A stretch of 64,000 bases of DNA from Pseudorasbora parva. Taxonomy: Eukaryota > Chordata > Actinopteri > Cypriniformes > Gobionidae. The translations under genes were made by a program, and so were the position numbers. Location: contig NC_090178.1 of NCBI RefSeq assembly GCF_024679245.1, positions 21,514,703-21,578,702 on the forward strand, read 5' to 3'. Each line of letters opens with the position of its first letter. Position 1 is the first letter of the stretch. Below, piece after piece: positions 36,343-48,815 of this stretch. The notes under the pieces are model-generated. The model was not told the origin of the DNA, did not search any database, and saw nothing but the letters and a program-made list of their open reading frames with translations.

Positions 36343-39300
36343 CCATTATATCGTTCTGTATAGGCTAATTATTAATAAGTATAACACTAATTTAATCTTT
36401 AAATCTCTTTTATGCCTCTTAATATTTTATACTTTACATTATGATATTGTGGTGTTCATATTCACTTGTAGCATTTAAAAGTTTAGCTTTTTGGTGTTTA
36501 AAAACTTAGTTATTTTACTTTTCAGGTGAATAGAACTGATCTGCAATTGTTTAGCTTTTTGTGGCACATTTCTTGTGAAAGGGCCTTCAAATAGTGCAAA
36601 TTAACAGGCGTACATTTAATATAGTGTGGTTAACAAGTGAAAATAACTTTGTAGTTTTTCAATATTCATATAAATTACCAGCGTATGGTGTGCATATTTT
36701 ATTTTCATTTTCTGGGAAAACTTTTTCCGGATACCTGTGTATTTTGAACAGTCTTTCAGAAAGCGCTCAACATCAGTCGTCTGGCTGTGCGCAGTCATTC
36801 GTTGTGTTTTGTTATGGTTTCAACTCTGAAAAACCCTCTTGAACTCTGCCCAATCAGCGGTGAAGGATTGGGCACAGGCTCGCGATGGCAATCACAGCAG
36901 CCGATATCCACGCCTCCCGGCATGTGCTCTCTCTTTCCTGCAGTATGGCTCTATCTTTCACCAAAGTATTTCATCAGCCCTCCCCATAATACGCCTCCAT
37001 CAGCACACTCTAATTAACGAGCCCATCTAATGAAAAATACTCAGTTCTCATTCTTAAATATTCTTTTGCTTTCTTTGTCCCACAATTATGAAATTTTATG
37101 CCTGAAAATGTTTTTTTTCTTGTTTTTTTTTAATGGATTGGCTGCATAAGGATTATGGATAAGTGTGTTTGATAATATTTTTGATCTACTTAGTAAAATA
37201 TATTTTATATTGTACATTTTATTTGTGTATATTTTATGGTTTATTAATTTAAAAAGTCTTTTCCAGGTCTAAAGTCGCACTTTTAAAACAAGGCATCCTT
37301 TTCAAGATCCTGGTGTTTTAAAAAAGGGTAAATTAAAATAAGGCATTTTTATTTTTATTTAAATCATTTCAACTCTTGAGTGGCTCCTGGGCCCACCTGG
37401 TCGAGAACCACTTTAGATTTTTTTTATTTTTGGATATCAAAATTGTTAGTTTTGAAAATCATATGCTCCATTTGGCCTCATTTTATGACCTCAGTTTTTT
37501 TTTCTCCTGTTATTGTCAACAATTATACACATATGCTTAATTACATTTATTGATTTGAAAGATTTGTTTCTGGGAATTCACTGGCTCTTTCCATTTTTCA
37601 CACGATTTGCAGTTTGCTGTCACACTTTCATGCACTGCAGAATGAATCATAAATGTCGGATAAAACCCCGTGGAGCTGTAAACTCCTCATTCTGGGCATG
37701 TTGTTTTCCAGAGCATTTCATTCCCCTTTTTTTTTTTGCTCCTCCTCTCCATCCTTTTCACCCTCTCTCTCATCCCAGTCTAATTATGTTTGACCTGACA
37801 TTTGGCTTCCTCTCCTTAATTTCTCTAATTTGGCTGCTGTTCTTGTCTTCACACCCATTTGTCTCTCCCTCTGCCTCTTCTTATGTGCCTTATTATAATG
37901 TCCCTCAAGGCTTCGACCTTGAACCATTCAGTTAAAAGTTATTTTATTTCTCCATTATACATTTTTTAAAATCACAAAAACACACTGAACCCATCACACT
38001 GATCATATCAATTTTTACAAACACTTGACTATTCTTCATCTTCAAGAAGGTTGAAGGGCCATGAACTACCATTCTAACAAATCTCTCTATCGAGGCGTCT
38101 TTTTTGTGTTGTTTTTTTCCTCTCCTTAACACGTGACTTGATTTTCTGACAGGAAAGCTCCTTTGTCTACCTTTGATACTGCAAATAGGCTGCTTATCAT
38201 ACATTCAGTTGTCTGTGAGGAACCGTCCTGTGACGGTTTGTTAGGAAAGTAAATAGAGAGGATATTGAATTGTGTTACTTTGATCGTCACAAGAGGCTAC
38301 GCCACTTTCAAATTCTGAGTGTGAGCATGTTCAACAACAAGCTTTGTGTTGTCTGTTCCTTTGTGCTGGCCGTGAATGGCAGGCTTTTTTTGCGCAAATT
38401 TAATTTCCCGGCTTTTCAATATTCCAGCACCTGCTATCGATTGATCCAGTGTTCACTTCTCTAGGCTATTCGCCTTGTGTTTACGTTTCCTCAAAAGGAT
38501 GTAGTCTTTTGTAATTCTAAAACATTTGTGAAGACCATAGTTAGATCTTCATTTTATTCTTTAATAGTGGTTTATTAATCGTTTAATCCCAGAGTACATA
38601 CATACTCCTACCCCTGTGAAAAATAATAATAATCAAATTACTAAGCAATCACTGAATTATAGCATTATGTCATGGAGTAGAATACAACAAGCAGAATTGT
38701 GTTGGGCTTTGACTAAAATTGAGGAAGTTTTTGAATGTGAAGCCCCGCAAGACCCATATGTAAATAATATACGGATGTGGCATTTATGCCTCTTTTTCAC
38801 TCGTAACTTCATGAAACACGATTGTGGTAAATGGCACATCACTATTTACAGCAGATCTAAAATCAACATAATCCATTGCAATATTCCTCACAGAGTTATG
38901 ACACAAAACCCCAAATGTAGCACTTTATGCCATTACCATAAAATTGGATCCAAATGCAGCTAATGTAGGAGAATAGTCCACCTACCTTATTTTATTTTCC
39001 TTATCAGTTATTCCATGTCAAATAAGAAAATGTATAATAAAAATTATATATTTCTTTTGTCTTTTATCAGCAGTTTCTCTGCATGAGAATGTCCAAATGT
39101 AATGACAAAATGTTTTAAACTGTTTTCTATCAAACAATACCTACATTTTGACACGCTTTGCTTAAGTTTTGGAGGTATGAGTCTTTACTTTTGTGTATGT
39201 CACCATTGTAAGCAACAAAGAATGTACCTGGCGTTTTTCCCCCCTCACTTTATTCCGGGAAACAATGACAGGACAGTTCTTATTGTTACATCAGTCAAAC

Positions 39301-39654
39301 TAAGCTGGGGAAAAAAGATGATGATAACTGAAATATTCTTTTGTTTTTGTCTTCTCTTTCATTCTTGTACATTTATTTTCCTGTGTTTTTCCTATTGAAA
39401 GAGAGAATTTTCTAAAGAACATTTCGTGGGTCAACATTTTTTGGATACGTGCTTTGGAGTGCAGAAATATCAGGAATGTATTGGTGATCTTTGTAGATGT
39501 TAAAATATCCACACATTGGAAGAGTTGTGGAAAGAAATTGGTTGAAACTAAAAACTTCCAAATTTGAATTCATGGAGTATTTTATTCTTCTTTCATTTTT
39601 ATGACATTTGTTTTAATCGATTGCTTTAAGAAGATTTAATGTTTGGTCATTTGA
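36343..39654. other. No gene; one ordered-looking island
   Basis: The stretch 36830-37035 is balanced in composition and non-repetitive (GAACTCTGCCCAATCAGC, CACTCTAATTAACGAGCC) and could be a regulatory element. At 37380-37420 a piece GGTCGAGAACCACTTTAGA may be a hAT end. The remainder is AT-rich unique sequence. No splice-bounded coding frame found. Confidence 0.4.
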
Positions 39655-40290
39655 AGGGCACTTAACACACATTTTCATGTTATCTTGAGTACCTATAGAG
39701 TTATAATAATTTATCATTAATAAAAATAATCATTTGTTACAGTTATACAGCCCTTTTCTAGGCATTTAAAGTGCTTTACATGGAAGGGGTAATCTCCTCA
39801 AACAAAAAAGGATGATGCGATGGCAGCCATATTGGGCAGAATGAAAAAAATAAACATTATATAAATAAATAAATAAATAAATGAAGTATATATATATATA
39901 TATATATATATCACACTGTGTCCTCTCCACCAATAAGCTGGTGTGTGATGAGCGAAGATTAGGAGGCCACGATGGACAGAGACCAATGGTCAAATTTGTC
40001 AAAGTACATCTTGGAATTTTTAATGACCAAAGAGAGTCAGGACCTCTGTTTAATGTCTCATATCTCCAAATAATCTTTAGTTTTATCATATTTATAAAAG
40101 ACAGATGCGCTGCACCATTTCTCCGAACAAAACACAGACACTTCTTTAGTGACATTGTTGATTTCGTGGTCTAAATAAAATAAAGGAAAGCACTGCCGAC
40201 GGCTTCCGTAACCGGATGAAGCTCGTTGATGGGTGCGCTCTTTCTCTCACTCTGGATCGTGTGCGCACGCGCTCATCCGGGTGAAGGGCC
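39655..40290. mobile_element. Fragment of GGGGGGGTGAAA-type TTAA element with LINE insertion
   Basis: The left part (AACACACATTTTCATGTTAT, ATCTTGAGTACCTATAGAG) matches the left end of 18295-20030. The right part (CACTTCTTTAGTGACATTGT, TGATTTCGTGG) matches sequence near 19655 of that element. A LINE fragment at 39741-40082 separates them. The right terminus is missing, cut by the next element. Confidence 0.65.
39741..40082 (-). mobile_element. LINE 3'-region fragment, reverse orientation
   Basis: Words such as GGCATTTAAAGTGCTTTACA, GATGATGCGATGGCAGCC, GCTGGTGTGTGATGAGCG, AGGAGGCCACGATGGACAGAG and TTTTTAATGACCAAAGAGAG belong to a very common zebrafish-type LINE 3' region, seen here as its reverse complement. 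A (TA)n tract at 39888-39911 interrupts it. Assignment to a particular LINE clade is not possible by eye. Confidence 0.6.
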
Positions 40291-40958
40291 CATACGGAAT
40301 TCATATTGCGATTAAAAAAAAAAAAAAATCAACATAATGAATATTGCAATTGCGATTTGGTTAATTGTTTTGCTTTTTCAAACATGCCAGTGCACAAGAA
40401 GTGCATAACAAAACATTTCACAATAGAATAAAATGGTATTAACAGCTTAATAAACACAACTGTAACTGTCTTTAAAACAGACAACATAAAATCAATTAAT
40501 GTTAACTAACCTAAATTTCAAGGATAACAACCAATAAACTTAAAAAACGTTAAACATAGCCTAATCTGAAATATAAATAGGCAAAAACATCATAGGAAAC
40601 ACCATACTCAAAAATATAAATATATAACTTATAACTTATATTTTTACAAAATTAATAGCCTTGTCAAATGACTATCGTTTTTACTTATATGGTGGAAAAG
40701 GTGACGTTTGCTAGAAGGACCGAGTGAACGATCTAAGCAAAGTATCTATGGTTTTATTTCGTAATACAAAATAATAACCTTTGTCACTAGACACACTATT
40801 TAGTTTTGTATGGTACTTGGAGTTTCCTATTGTTCCTGTACTAGCATCTTGCGTCATCTAGACAATGCGGTCTCTCTAAGAAACTTTCAATTTAATCAGA
40901 AATTGTTTTAAGGACTATATTGCTTGCAGGAATATAGTTGCCACTTTCTTCAGTTTAA

Positions 40959-42222
40959 GGCGAGACACTACAGGTGAATAGGGAATTTTTTTAAATTACA
41001 AGATATCACTATGAAACTTTTCCAGTTTATTACTGGCATAAACATACGAAAAAATTTATTGTATTGCAAGTTTTGTATAAAATAATGTTTTAATATGCAA
41101 AGGAAAAGGACCAGGTTCAAAATTCTTGGTTCTATTTGTTGACATATTAGATGAGAGGGCTTTTACAGAGGGGATTCTTAATATCTTATTTTGTGCTTTA
41201 GTAAATTATAGAATACTGACAATAGCCTTGAAAAATCAATTTTCGCCATATTTTTTGGAGTAAAAAGACCTATAACTCAAGATAGGAATTATATATCAAC
41301 AAATCCCTCTGTAAAAGCCTTCACAATATAGTTGAGTATAAGGCTGGAAAGGTTGGAGCTTGTAGATGCTACTGAAGTGGAAATATCTAACTCTGAGTGT
41401 GAGAAAAAAACTCATTTTGAGAAAATGGCCTTTAAAGTTTTGTATTGTATAATTGCATAGATTTACCCAACCTAAAAACAAAATAGATATTTACTTTATT
41501 TATATCAGCAGTGTATAACATTTAAAACATATTTAAATTAATCAATTAATCAATTATTAATAGCAAAAGCCTGAAGCTGAAGAGAAATACCTTAACAAAC
41601 ACACATCATAAGAGTTACAAAAACAGCAAAAAAAACTGTCCGTTTGCTGTATGTCCATCTATAACTATTTAAATCTAATTCTGACAGGGTTTCGTCATCT
41701 AATCTGTAGTTGTTTACTTTATTTTTATCATCTCTTGCTACTTTATCTTTTCTGTGAATGTTTATGAGCTTATTTCGGCGTTGTCTGCATTTTCTCTCAG
41801 GCGGAGAATACACAAGGCAGCAGCAGCCGGCAACACTTAGTGTGAAATTCACATCGGCCAATCAGATGTTATTTTCGGCTGCAAACTTTCGCAGTTTGTT
41901 AGTTCTACAAAGGAAATGCCCATATTTGGATTAGATAGTATCATACACAGCGCTGAGAGCTTTACGATGATACCAAGCATGACATGTTTCTGTGAATGGA
42001 GACGGCACGGGAGCTCGCGTTAGAATAACTTTTGATGATTTCGGGTAGAACTCTAAAGGCTCAAGTTGACAAAATATAGTGAATTAACCACATTAATGTG
42101 TAATGTCGACATATTTTTTTATTTTTACATGAAAGCTTACATGTTAAGGGAGCAAACTGCCCCAAAATGTCAAAATTGACCACTGCATGAAAAAACAATA
42201 TTTTCACCTGCCGTGTCTCACC
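40959..42222. mobile_element. TTAA element with GGYGAGACAC termini
   Basis: TTAA at 40955-40958 and 42223-42226 flanks inverted ends GGCGAGACACTACAGGTGAA and TTCACCTGCCGTGTCTCACC. Length 1264 bp. It sits inside the inverted AGGTGCCC element between CTTCAGTTTAA and TTAAGACGCTG, and the host sequence rejoins cleanly when it is removed (compare 46830-46850 in the other copy). The minus strand carries an 89-codon open frame at 41592-41861. Confidence 0.9.
41592..41861 (-). other. 89-codon open frame inside TTAA element, unidentified
   Basis: It starts MADVNFTLSVAGCCC, has a basic stretch PPERKCRQRRNKLINIHRK, an acidic-polar stretch RLDDETLSELDLNSYRW, and a hydrophobic end TVFFAVFVTLMMCVC that could be membrane-inserting. 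I do not recognise it. It has no detectable transposase motif. It may be a chance frame or a captured exon; other copies of the element would have to keep it open to support the second view. Confidence 0.3.
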
Positions 42223-42227
42223 TTAAG

Positions 42228-42400
42228 ACGCTGACTGAAGCTTGCTTGAAATGGGCCGAACAAACGAACGATCTTGAATTAAATTGTTGTGGTATCGGAT
42301 TATAAACATCAACCATGACTGTTGATATTTTTATCTGTAGGAAGGATATGTAAAGTCCTCAAGTCTCCTGAACAGCCTGGAACATGAAGTGTGTCCATGC
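42228..42400 (-). pseudogene. THAP-like remnant, inverted copy of 46647-46835
   Basis: On the minus strand HVPGCSGDLRTLHILPTDK is followed, after a frameshift, by FVCSAHFK. The pattern of GC...LH.LP.D and C-x2-HF matches THAP spacing. The first zinc cysteine is replaced (CTT where TGT is expected). Frameshifts and a stop inactivate it. Comparison with the + copy shows the same block, so it belongs to this transposon family. Confidence 0.6.
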
Positions 42401-43140
42401 GAGCAGCTTGTATCTGAGGATTCGCTCGATTTCCGCCTGACAATGAACATGTTTGAACAGATGCAAATGTTGGGGGCGTGTATATAAATGATCCCCAATG
42501 CTTTCATCACTGTTGGGTTTATGTTGAGAAGCACTTTTTTCTGTGGAGTTTTGGATTCACGAGATTTACATAAGAAGTAGGAGGCAATGATGTTTGAGAC
42601 TCACAGTATGTGATGTCCATGTACTGAACTCTTATCATTTCACCATGGCAAGGTTAATTCAATTTTTCATTCTAGGGCACCTTTAATAAGTCAAACTAAC
42701 TTTACTTAACATTTTTCTTTTTTTACTATATATAACACGATAAGAACGGCTTGCGCAAATCTCATCACCCTTTTGGAGCTCGCTGCTGAATGCGCGCAGA
42801 GTATGCTACATTGATTTGCGTAATCATTTTTTTCAGTTCGTATGGGAACTTAGCACTTACAAAAGCTCAGAATGCATGATGCATATAATTCATGAATAGC
42901 CTAATTCACTCACCACCATATTTGTTACGCCGTGTCCACTCCGCTACAGTGAGAGAATGCGCTGAGCAAGCTCTACTTGGTTATCATATTAAATATGTGC
43001 ACAAGAAAGTTGTAGTAATCTGAATTAAAATATGAATAAATAAATAAATAAATAAATAAAACTCGCAGCCATTTACGGTTAAGAAATCTCATGTGCTCAA
43101 ATTGCGATTGTTTTGCCATTGTGAAAATTGTGCAGCCCTA

Positions 43141-43580
43141 GTCCTTTATGATGTCATACAGGTCCATACAAAAAAACAACAACAACCCTATTAGAAACTT
43201 ATTTGAAATAAAAAAATAGCATGCTAATTCAACTATTTAACAGTAGAAATAAGTCTGAAATGGCATTAGACATCCCCTTTAATGTTTGCATCAAGTTTGT
43301 TTTCGTCAGTGTTTATCCAGATCTGCATATTATTGTAATAGCAGAGATCAATAACAGGATGCCGCCGTGGAACATCACTTATTCGAATCAGCTATTGCGT
43401 TGTTTTAAGCTATTTCAACTTTTCTTTTTCGTTAAAACCCGAGCAAAGAACAACACTCGGCTACCAGATGTGGCTTATACCGGCTACGTTGATGATGAGG
43501 ATGGGGAGTGTGTGATCATGTGCCAACACCACATCAGCTCTGTATCTGGTCTTTCTGTGCTTATTTCCTCTAGATCTGTG
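43141..43580. other. No feature recognised
   Basis: Unique sequence; a 136-codon open frame covering 43221-43631 has no protein-like repeats or motif I recognise and runs into retroelement sequence, so I do not call it. Confidence 0.35.
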
Positions 43581-43587
43581 TGGTGTG

Positions 43588-44216
43588 ACAGGCAGCGGGG
43601 CGAGGGACCGCGAGAGCGGGCCGGTGATTAATGTTGACGAGTGCCAGCTGCGTGGCACACTTACGTGTGTTTGTGTTAGTGGGCAGTAGTCCGTGAGGGG
43701 CTGCCCACGTTTTATTTTGTGTGTTTGCGGGCAGTCGTCCCAAAGTGTGGAGTTTTGCTCTCAGCTCCAGGACATACTGAATTTCGTTCTTGCTCGCAGA
43801 AGGTCCGTCCTCCCAAGCTTCTCTAAGGACGTCCAGCACCCCCCGCGGCTGGCGCCCATAGAGCAGCTCGAAGGGGGAAAACCCCGTGGAGGCTTGGGGG
43901 ACCTCGCGAACAGCGAATAACAGGGGCTATAGCCATTTATCCCAATTTTTGGCGTCCTCGTGCACAAACTTACGAATCATGGCTTTTAACGTGCGATTAA
44001 AGCGTTCCACCAGCCCGTCTGTTTGTGGGTGATAGACGCTGGTGCGAATCAACTTAATGCCCAACAATTCGTAGAGTTCGCAGATTGTCCGTGACATAAA
44101 CGCCGTGCCTGGTCCTCTCTCGTCTTACGCAGCCCTTGCTCCTCCTTTTATGCTCCTGTCACATGGCCGCGAGACGAGACCGGTGTGCCACGCAGCTGGC
44201 ACTCGTCAACATTAAT
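43588..44216 (-). mobile_element. Rearranged Ty3/gypsy retrotransposon fragment
   Basis: A perfect 34-base inverted pair, 43627-43660 and 44183-44216, bounds about 520 bp. The pieces around these look like LTR fragments in opposite orientation; the right one, read on the minus strand, has a TATAAAA-like word (CATAAAAGGAGG, near 44150). Between them lies an integrase piece (43790-44100). Gene order is not that of an intact element, so inversion or recombination has occurred. Confidence 0.7.
43790..44100 (-). pseudogene. Ty3/gypsy integrase C-terminal core fragment
   Basis: On the minus strand the frame reads LGIKLIRTSVYHPQTDGLVE, then RFNRTLKAMIRKFV, DAKNWDKWL, a stop codon at 43927-43929, then FAVREVPQASTGFSPFELLY and GVLDVLREAWED. 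YHPQTDGLVERFNRTLK is the hallmark of the gypsy integrase catalytic core around its last acidic residue (the E of DDE). The in-frame stop, and absence of protease, reverse transcriptase and the first part of integrase, show it is dead. Confidence 0.9.
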
Positions 44217-46352
44217 TTCAGTTGGTCTGAAATGCTATTAACTGTGATTTTACAAATATATTGATGGAGTGGCATTGGACACAAGCTATTATCATATTTC
44301 TTTTACAACAATGGCAAAAGTCGTCAAAAGCCATTGCTACACCTCGTTTGGTTTGAAAAAAAAAAATCTTATTTTTTGTTCTGCATAGGAAAGAAAGTCA
44401 TACAGCTGTGGGATGACATAAGGCTAAGTAATAAATGACCCAATTTTTTTCTGGGGTGACCTATCCCTCTAAAGGTACAGTAGAGCAAAATTTCAAAAGT
44501 GCTGTTAGCACTTGAAGATCCATCATAGCTGTTACTGCAGTAAATTGACCCTATGTGACAAATCACACCTTAAGAGGGATGATTTGCTGTTTTTGAGTGA
44601 GAGTTATGATGTGTGAGAGATACACTATGTGTGTTGTGAGCATGTTTAAGAGACATGGTGCCAAGATTATATCCGTGGAGGATGGCATGAACTTTCAGGT
44701 TGAAAAGTTGATGGTTATCTGCAGTAAATCTGTGTCTAAAATGAATCAAGATAATCCACAATGGCACTGGTCAGAGAACTGGGAAAATAGGTTGATAGAT
44801 TATGACTGTTTCTGCTGCAAGAAACCATGGCTAGCATAAGCATACCACAAAACAAAAAACAAAAAAATTAATAAATTGTGATTTGACAAATTTAAATGGT
44901 TTTCTGTGGAGCTTAGTGATAACAGAAAATATTAGTGACCCTCAAGGTCATGATTTTTCCTCAAATGACTGTAAAATAAACAAGCATGCTACAGCTTCCA
45001 TTTATGTATACAATCATTGTTTAAAAGTATTTTTTTTGTGGAAACTGTGCCCCTCCTTTTCAGTTTTCTTTGAATAGAAATTAAGTTTTAAAAAAAAATG
45101 CATTTATTTGAAATATTTTTTAAAAACGAATTTATTTATGCGTAATTTTATTCATTATTTTCAAAGCTTAGAACATTTAAATATGTTAAATACTTTGCTG
45201 ACGTGCTCTCTGTGAGTTGAGTGAATGTGGTGTTTGCCAGTCTGGGGTGTTGGAGATAATGGGCCGGGTGGTTTAATCAGCCTCTAGGACAGCCATTGTT
45301 ACTGCATGTTCATAAATCTCATTGTAATTGGCATGCATTCTCATCAGAGATTGGTTAGAATGGAGCTGTCACTCAAACTCTATTGTCTTTAAGCTTATAT
45401 TGGAGCCATTGTTTTCTTTTCGGCCTATTTTCATATGCTCTATACTGTACCCAAATGTTTTTTTAGTCAGTGAGATTTATTGTTAATTTATTCTTAATGT
45501 ACAACAGTAATGTGTAGACACCAAACTTTGCTGTTGTGTTTACATGTATCCAATGCATTTGAGAGTATACAAGTGTTTCTGCGAATATACAGGAATCTGC
45601 GAGAGAGAAGCAAAGGAAGACAGGAAACAAGTGCTCCTAATTAACCTACTTGGTTGAATTTAGCTTGTCGCATGGCTCAACACTTCTTTCTAATTAAATT
45701 TCCCTCTATCTATCTAACCCTGCTGGCTGGATTGAAGAGTGTTTGGCCATCTCTTGCTTAAGTGGGTTAATTTGATGTTAGCATCATGTTTCATTCTCCT
45801 TTGGCCTTATTAGCTTCCTGACTCTTCTCGTCCCTTATTATCCTCTCCCTTCCTCTGTCTTTCTCACTCAGGAATAGAAAACAAACAATGCACACCCTTT
45901 GAGGCAACGTCTCTATGAGTTTGGTTTACCTTTGAACTTTTTATGTCATGTCTGCAAGACGAAGCACCTCAATTTCGCTCCACATGCCAAGAAAAGTGAG
46001 GAGCCAAACACAGAGTCAATTGACAAAATTATGATATTGATATTTTTGCCCTTTAAGTCTGTAGGCTTGGTTTCTTGACAGGAACTTTGAACATTCTGCT
46101 TTTGATTCTAATCAGACAAGTTTTTACATTGCTCCAAATGTTTCAATTTTAGTTGTTTTTATTTATTTATTGCTAATTGTGTGTATAAATGGAATTATTA
46201 GATGTTAGATGCTGTATCAAATGTTAGATGCTAGATGGTGTGTGTGTTCATTTTAGAGACTGTTCTGATTGGCTCCATATATATAAATCTGCAAAGGGTC
46301 AGTCATTTATATCAATATTTTTCCAATTAAGAAAATAAAAGTATCGTGTTTC
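44217..46352. other. No gene; one ordered-looking island
   Basis: The stretch 45185-45430 (GGAGATAATGGGCCGGGTGG, CATTGTAATTGGCATGCATT) is non-repetitive and balanced; it could be regulatory but this is only an impression. Elsewhere AT-rich unique sequence. Confidence 0.35.
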
Positions 46353-46356
46353 TTAA

Positions 46357-47629
46357 AGGTGCCCTAGAATGAAAAATTGAATTAACTTTGCCATAGTGAA
46401 ATAATAAGAGTTCAGTACATGGACATCACATACTGTGAGTCTCAAACACCATTGCCTCCTCATTCATATGTAAATCTCTAGAAAAAAGAAAAACACGGAA
46501 AAATAAGTGCTTCTCAACATAAGGCCAACAGTGACTCAAGCATAGGGGATCATTTATATGCACGCCCCCAACATTTGCATCTGTCCAAACATGTTAATTC
46601 TGAGACGGAACTGACGGAGCCAAATTATCAGGACTGCAGGTAAAAAATGACACTTGAGGATAACAAAAACGGCAGCTCTCATGACATACGTCATGTTCAA
46701 GGCTGTGCAGGAGACGTGAGGACTTTTCAAATGTCAACAGTCATGGTTGAGGTTTATTATAATCGGATACCGCAACAATTTATTTCAAAATCGTTCGTTT
46801 GTTCGGCCCATTTCAAGCTTCGCTCAGCGTCTTAAATTGAAGAAAGGGGCAACTGTATTCCTGCAAGCAGTAAGTAGTGAATTATCCACTTATTGACTGG
46901 CTGTTTAAACAATTTCTGATTAAATTGAAAGTTTCTTAGAGAGACCGCATTGTCTAGATGACGCAAGATGCTAGTACAGGAACAATAGGAAACTCCAAGT
47001 TCCATACAAAAATAAATAGTGAAGGTTAAATTGAAAAAAGTCTAAAATGTAGGCTGAATGACACACTTTAAGCAGAACATCTCAAATGGAGATTGCTGAA
47101 ATGCAGTTTACTTGTTTATTGGTGTTTTCAGATCGTCCGTGCGCGAGAGAGAGCTCGCGTTCATATGGTTGCCAGATTGGACATGTTTAGGTAAAACACT
47201 GGATAGTATTCGTGTTATTTTCACAGAAAAGCTCTGTTTGGGGATTTAAATTACTGAAATCTGGCAACCGCAAGCTCTTTCCTGCCAGCGGATGATCTGA
47301 AAACACCAATAAAAAAGTAAGCTGCATTTCAGCAATCTTCATTTGAGATGTGTCATTCACGGTCAGGACTCACGAGCCGCTTCGCTGAACGACTGAACTG
47401 CTGTGAGCTGCTGAAATAAGCCAATCAGAGCAGAGCTCAACATTAATATTCATGACTCTTCCAAATAAGGCAAAAACATTGCATTACATCCTAGAGACAA
47501 TTTATTGGGTTGTAAATTAACCTGTAAAACTGTATCCGGACAATTTTTGCCCTTAAATAAGCCACATGCCTTCTATGTAGATATCAGAGAACAATTTAAC
47601 ATATTGTTTCAACCCATTCTAGGGCACCT
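46357..47629 (+). mobile_element. AGGTGCCCTAGAATG-type TTAA element with THAP remnant
   Basis: TTAA at 46353-46356 and 47630-47633 flanks exact inverted ends AGGTGCCCTAGAATG and CATTCTAGGGCACCT. Length 1273 bp. Contents from the left: terminal region, THAP-like frame (46647-46835), a block shared with the inverted copy near 40860-40960, and an inverted-like pair around AGATTGCTGAAATGCAG (47090) and CTGCATTTCAGCAATCT (47325). No transposase core remains. Confidence 0.92.
46647..46835 (+). pseudogene. THAP-like domain remnant in AGGTGCCC element
   Basis: One uninterrupted frame contains RHVQGCAGDVRTF, then YYNRIPQQFISKSFVCSAHF. Cys at 46704 and the C-x2-H pair at 46800 and 46809 have THAP spacing. 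The first expected cysteine codon, five codons before 46704, is CGT here and CTT in the inverted copy, each one base from TGT, so an ancestral C-x4-C is likely. The conserved LP and tryptophan region is shortened. Like the 15.1 kb THAP it is a decayed transposase first exon, but the sequence around it and the element termini differ, so it is a separate family. Confidence 0.6.
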
Positions 47630-47633
47630 TTAA

Positions 47634-48815
47634 CTGGAAGTATATTGATATAAATCTAAATCTCATATATATTGCTAAATATTCTAAAATAATCTGTTTT
47701 GAATAGTTCACTCTAAAATGAAAAGTCTGTTATCAGTTACTTATATAGTTCAAAACCTGTAAAAAATAAATAATACAAATTTAAAATAAAAAGTTAAAGT
47801 TTAAAAATAACTTATTGTCTATACAATGCAAGTTGGTGTGATCAGAACAAAATTGGGACCCCATTGACATTAAATATATGGACATTTTTCATATATTTGT
47901 AGAATCAGTATTATTTACACACATAAAACACAGGGTGTGCCTTGAAGGAGGATGTGCTGTATTTTGGTGCAGGAACTTTCATTAGCCTGAGTGACTTTTG
48001 CTGTGTTTGGACAACCTTGTTGTTGTCCCAGAGCTCTATTTCATATCAATGCTTCTGAGATGCTGCAATACAGCTGAATTCTCAAGCTTCCTGTCTCGCT
48101 GGCTTTCAGATGCCTGTTACGCACACATACATAGTCGGCTTTGGAAGATTTGTGCTTAGCCCTGCTGCAGACTCAAATTTGTGGTGAAGTGGAGGAAATG
48201 AAATGAAAGACGGATCTTGCTCTTAGACAAAAGAGTGGAGGGATCTAAGAGCAATTATAGGAACACACTGAAACACACACACACACACTCACGCTCAGAG
48301 AGATCCAGCTCAAGCCTCTCTAAAATCCTCGCATTCATATTTCATAAACATCTCCAAATGCACTCAAACCACAAACATCACATACTTTATGTACCTCTCA
48401 TCTCTTTCTCTCTGTTGGTTTCATTTCTTTTCAATTGTGTACAATAAAATATTGTTCAATTATGTAATTTTAACAAATGACATACAATATCAGGAGTTCA
48501 TAACAAAATACATTTAAAGTAAAGTGGACAGTAAGAATGCAGCAATTGCTACATGAATGAACACATGTATGTTTTACATAAATAAAAAATAATACCTCAA
48601 AAAATATTATTTGAATTAGAGCTGTAGAATACAATTTTTTTATGTTGCATCGTGATGCTAATGCAAACGATTCTGCATTGATGCATAAAAACAAGAGAAT
48701 AAAAAATAAAAAAATGTAGTGAGTGGGGCATGTAACAAAATGTATAATTTAAGTGACAATTTGTTTGTAGGCATGGAGTCAGAACCAGTCTAAAATAAGG
48801 GGTTTATGGCTTTAA
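47634..48815. other. No gene; degraded MITE piece
   Basis: At 47703-47762 TAGTTCACTCTAAAATGAAA and GTTACTTATATAGTTCAAAACC look like a worn terminus of the TTCACCC MITE family. A CA run lies at 48273-48289. Nothing else is recognised. Confidence 0.4.

Larger units (their letters stand above)
40800..42682 (-). mobile_element. AGGTGCCCTAGAATG-type TTAA element, inverted copy
   Basis: The right end CATTCTAGGGCACCT precedes TTAA at 42683-42686. Reading the minus strand inward it aligns with 46357-47010: AACATCATTGCCTCC-type sequence, TATATAAATGATCCCC, the THAP-like remnant, then the region with AGAGACCGCATTGTC and GATGCTAGTACAGGAACAAT. Alignment stops near 40800, so the other terminus is lost or diverged. 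It is split by the element at 40959-42222. Confidence 0.75.
40291..43140. mobile_element. hAT-like element, left-truncated, enclosing nested TTAA elements
   Basis: The right end read inward is TAGGGCTGCACAATTTTCAC followed by CAATCGCAATTTGAG. Near the left edge (40300-40400) GAATATTGCAATTGCGATTT matches that theme, but TAGGGCTGCAC is absent, so the left end is lost. Interior contains the AGGTGCCCTAG element (right end at 42682) and an AATA microsatellite at 43030-43060. Confidence 0.55.

Noticed and set aside
43221..43631. 136-codon frame on + as a host gene
   Set aside because: No recognisable motif, no splice context, and it runs into the gypsy LTR-like fragment.
45720..45760. Possible continuation exon of the TPR gene near CTGGCTGGATTGAAG
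   Set aside because: No acceptor or donor at the right phase and no further similarity to the family.
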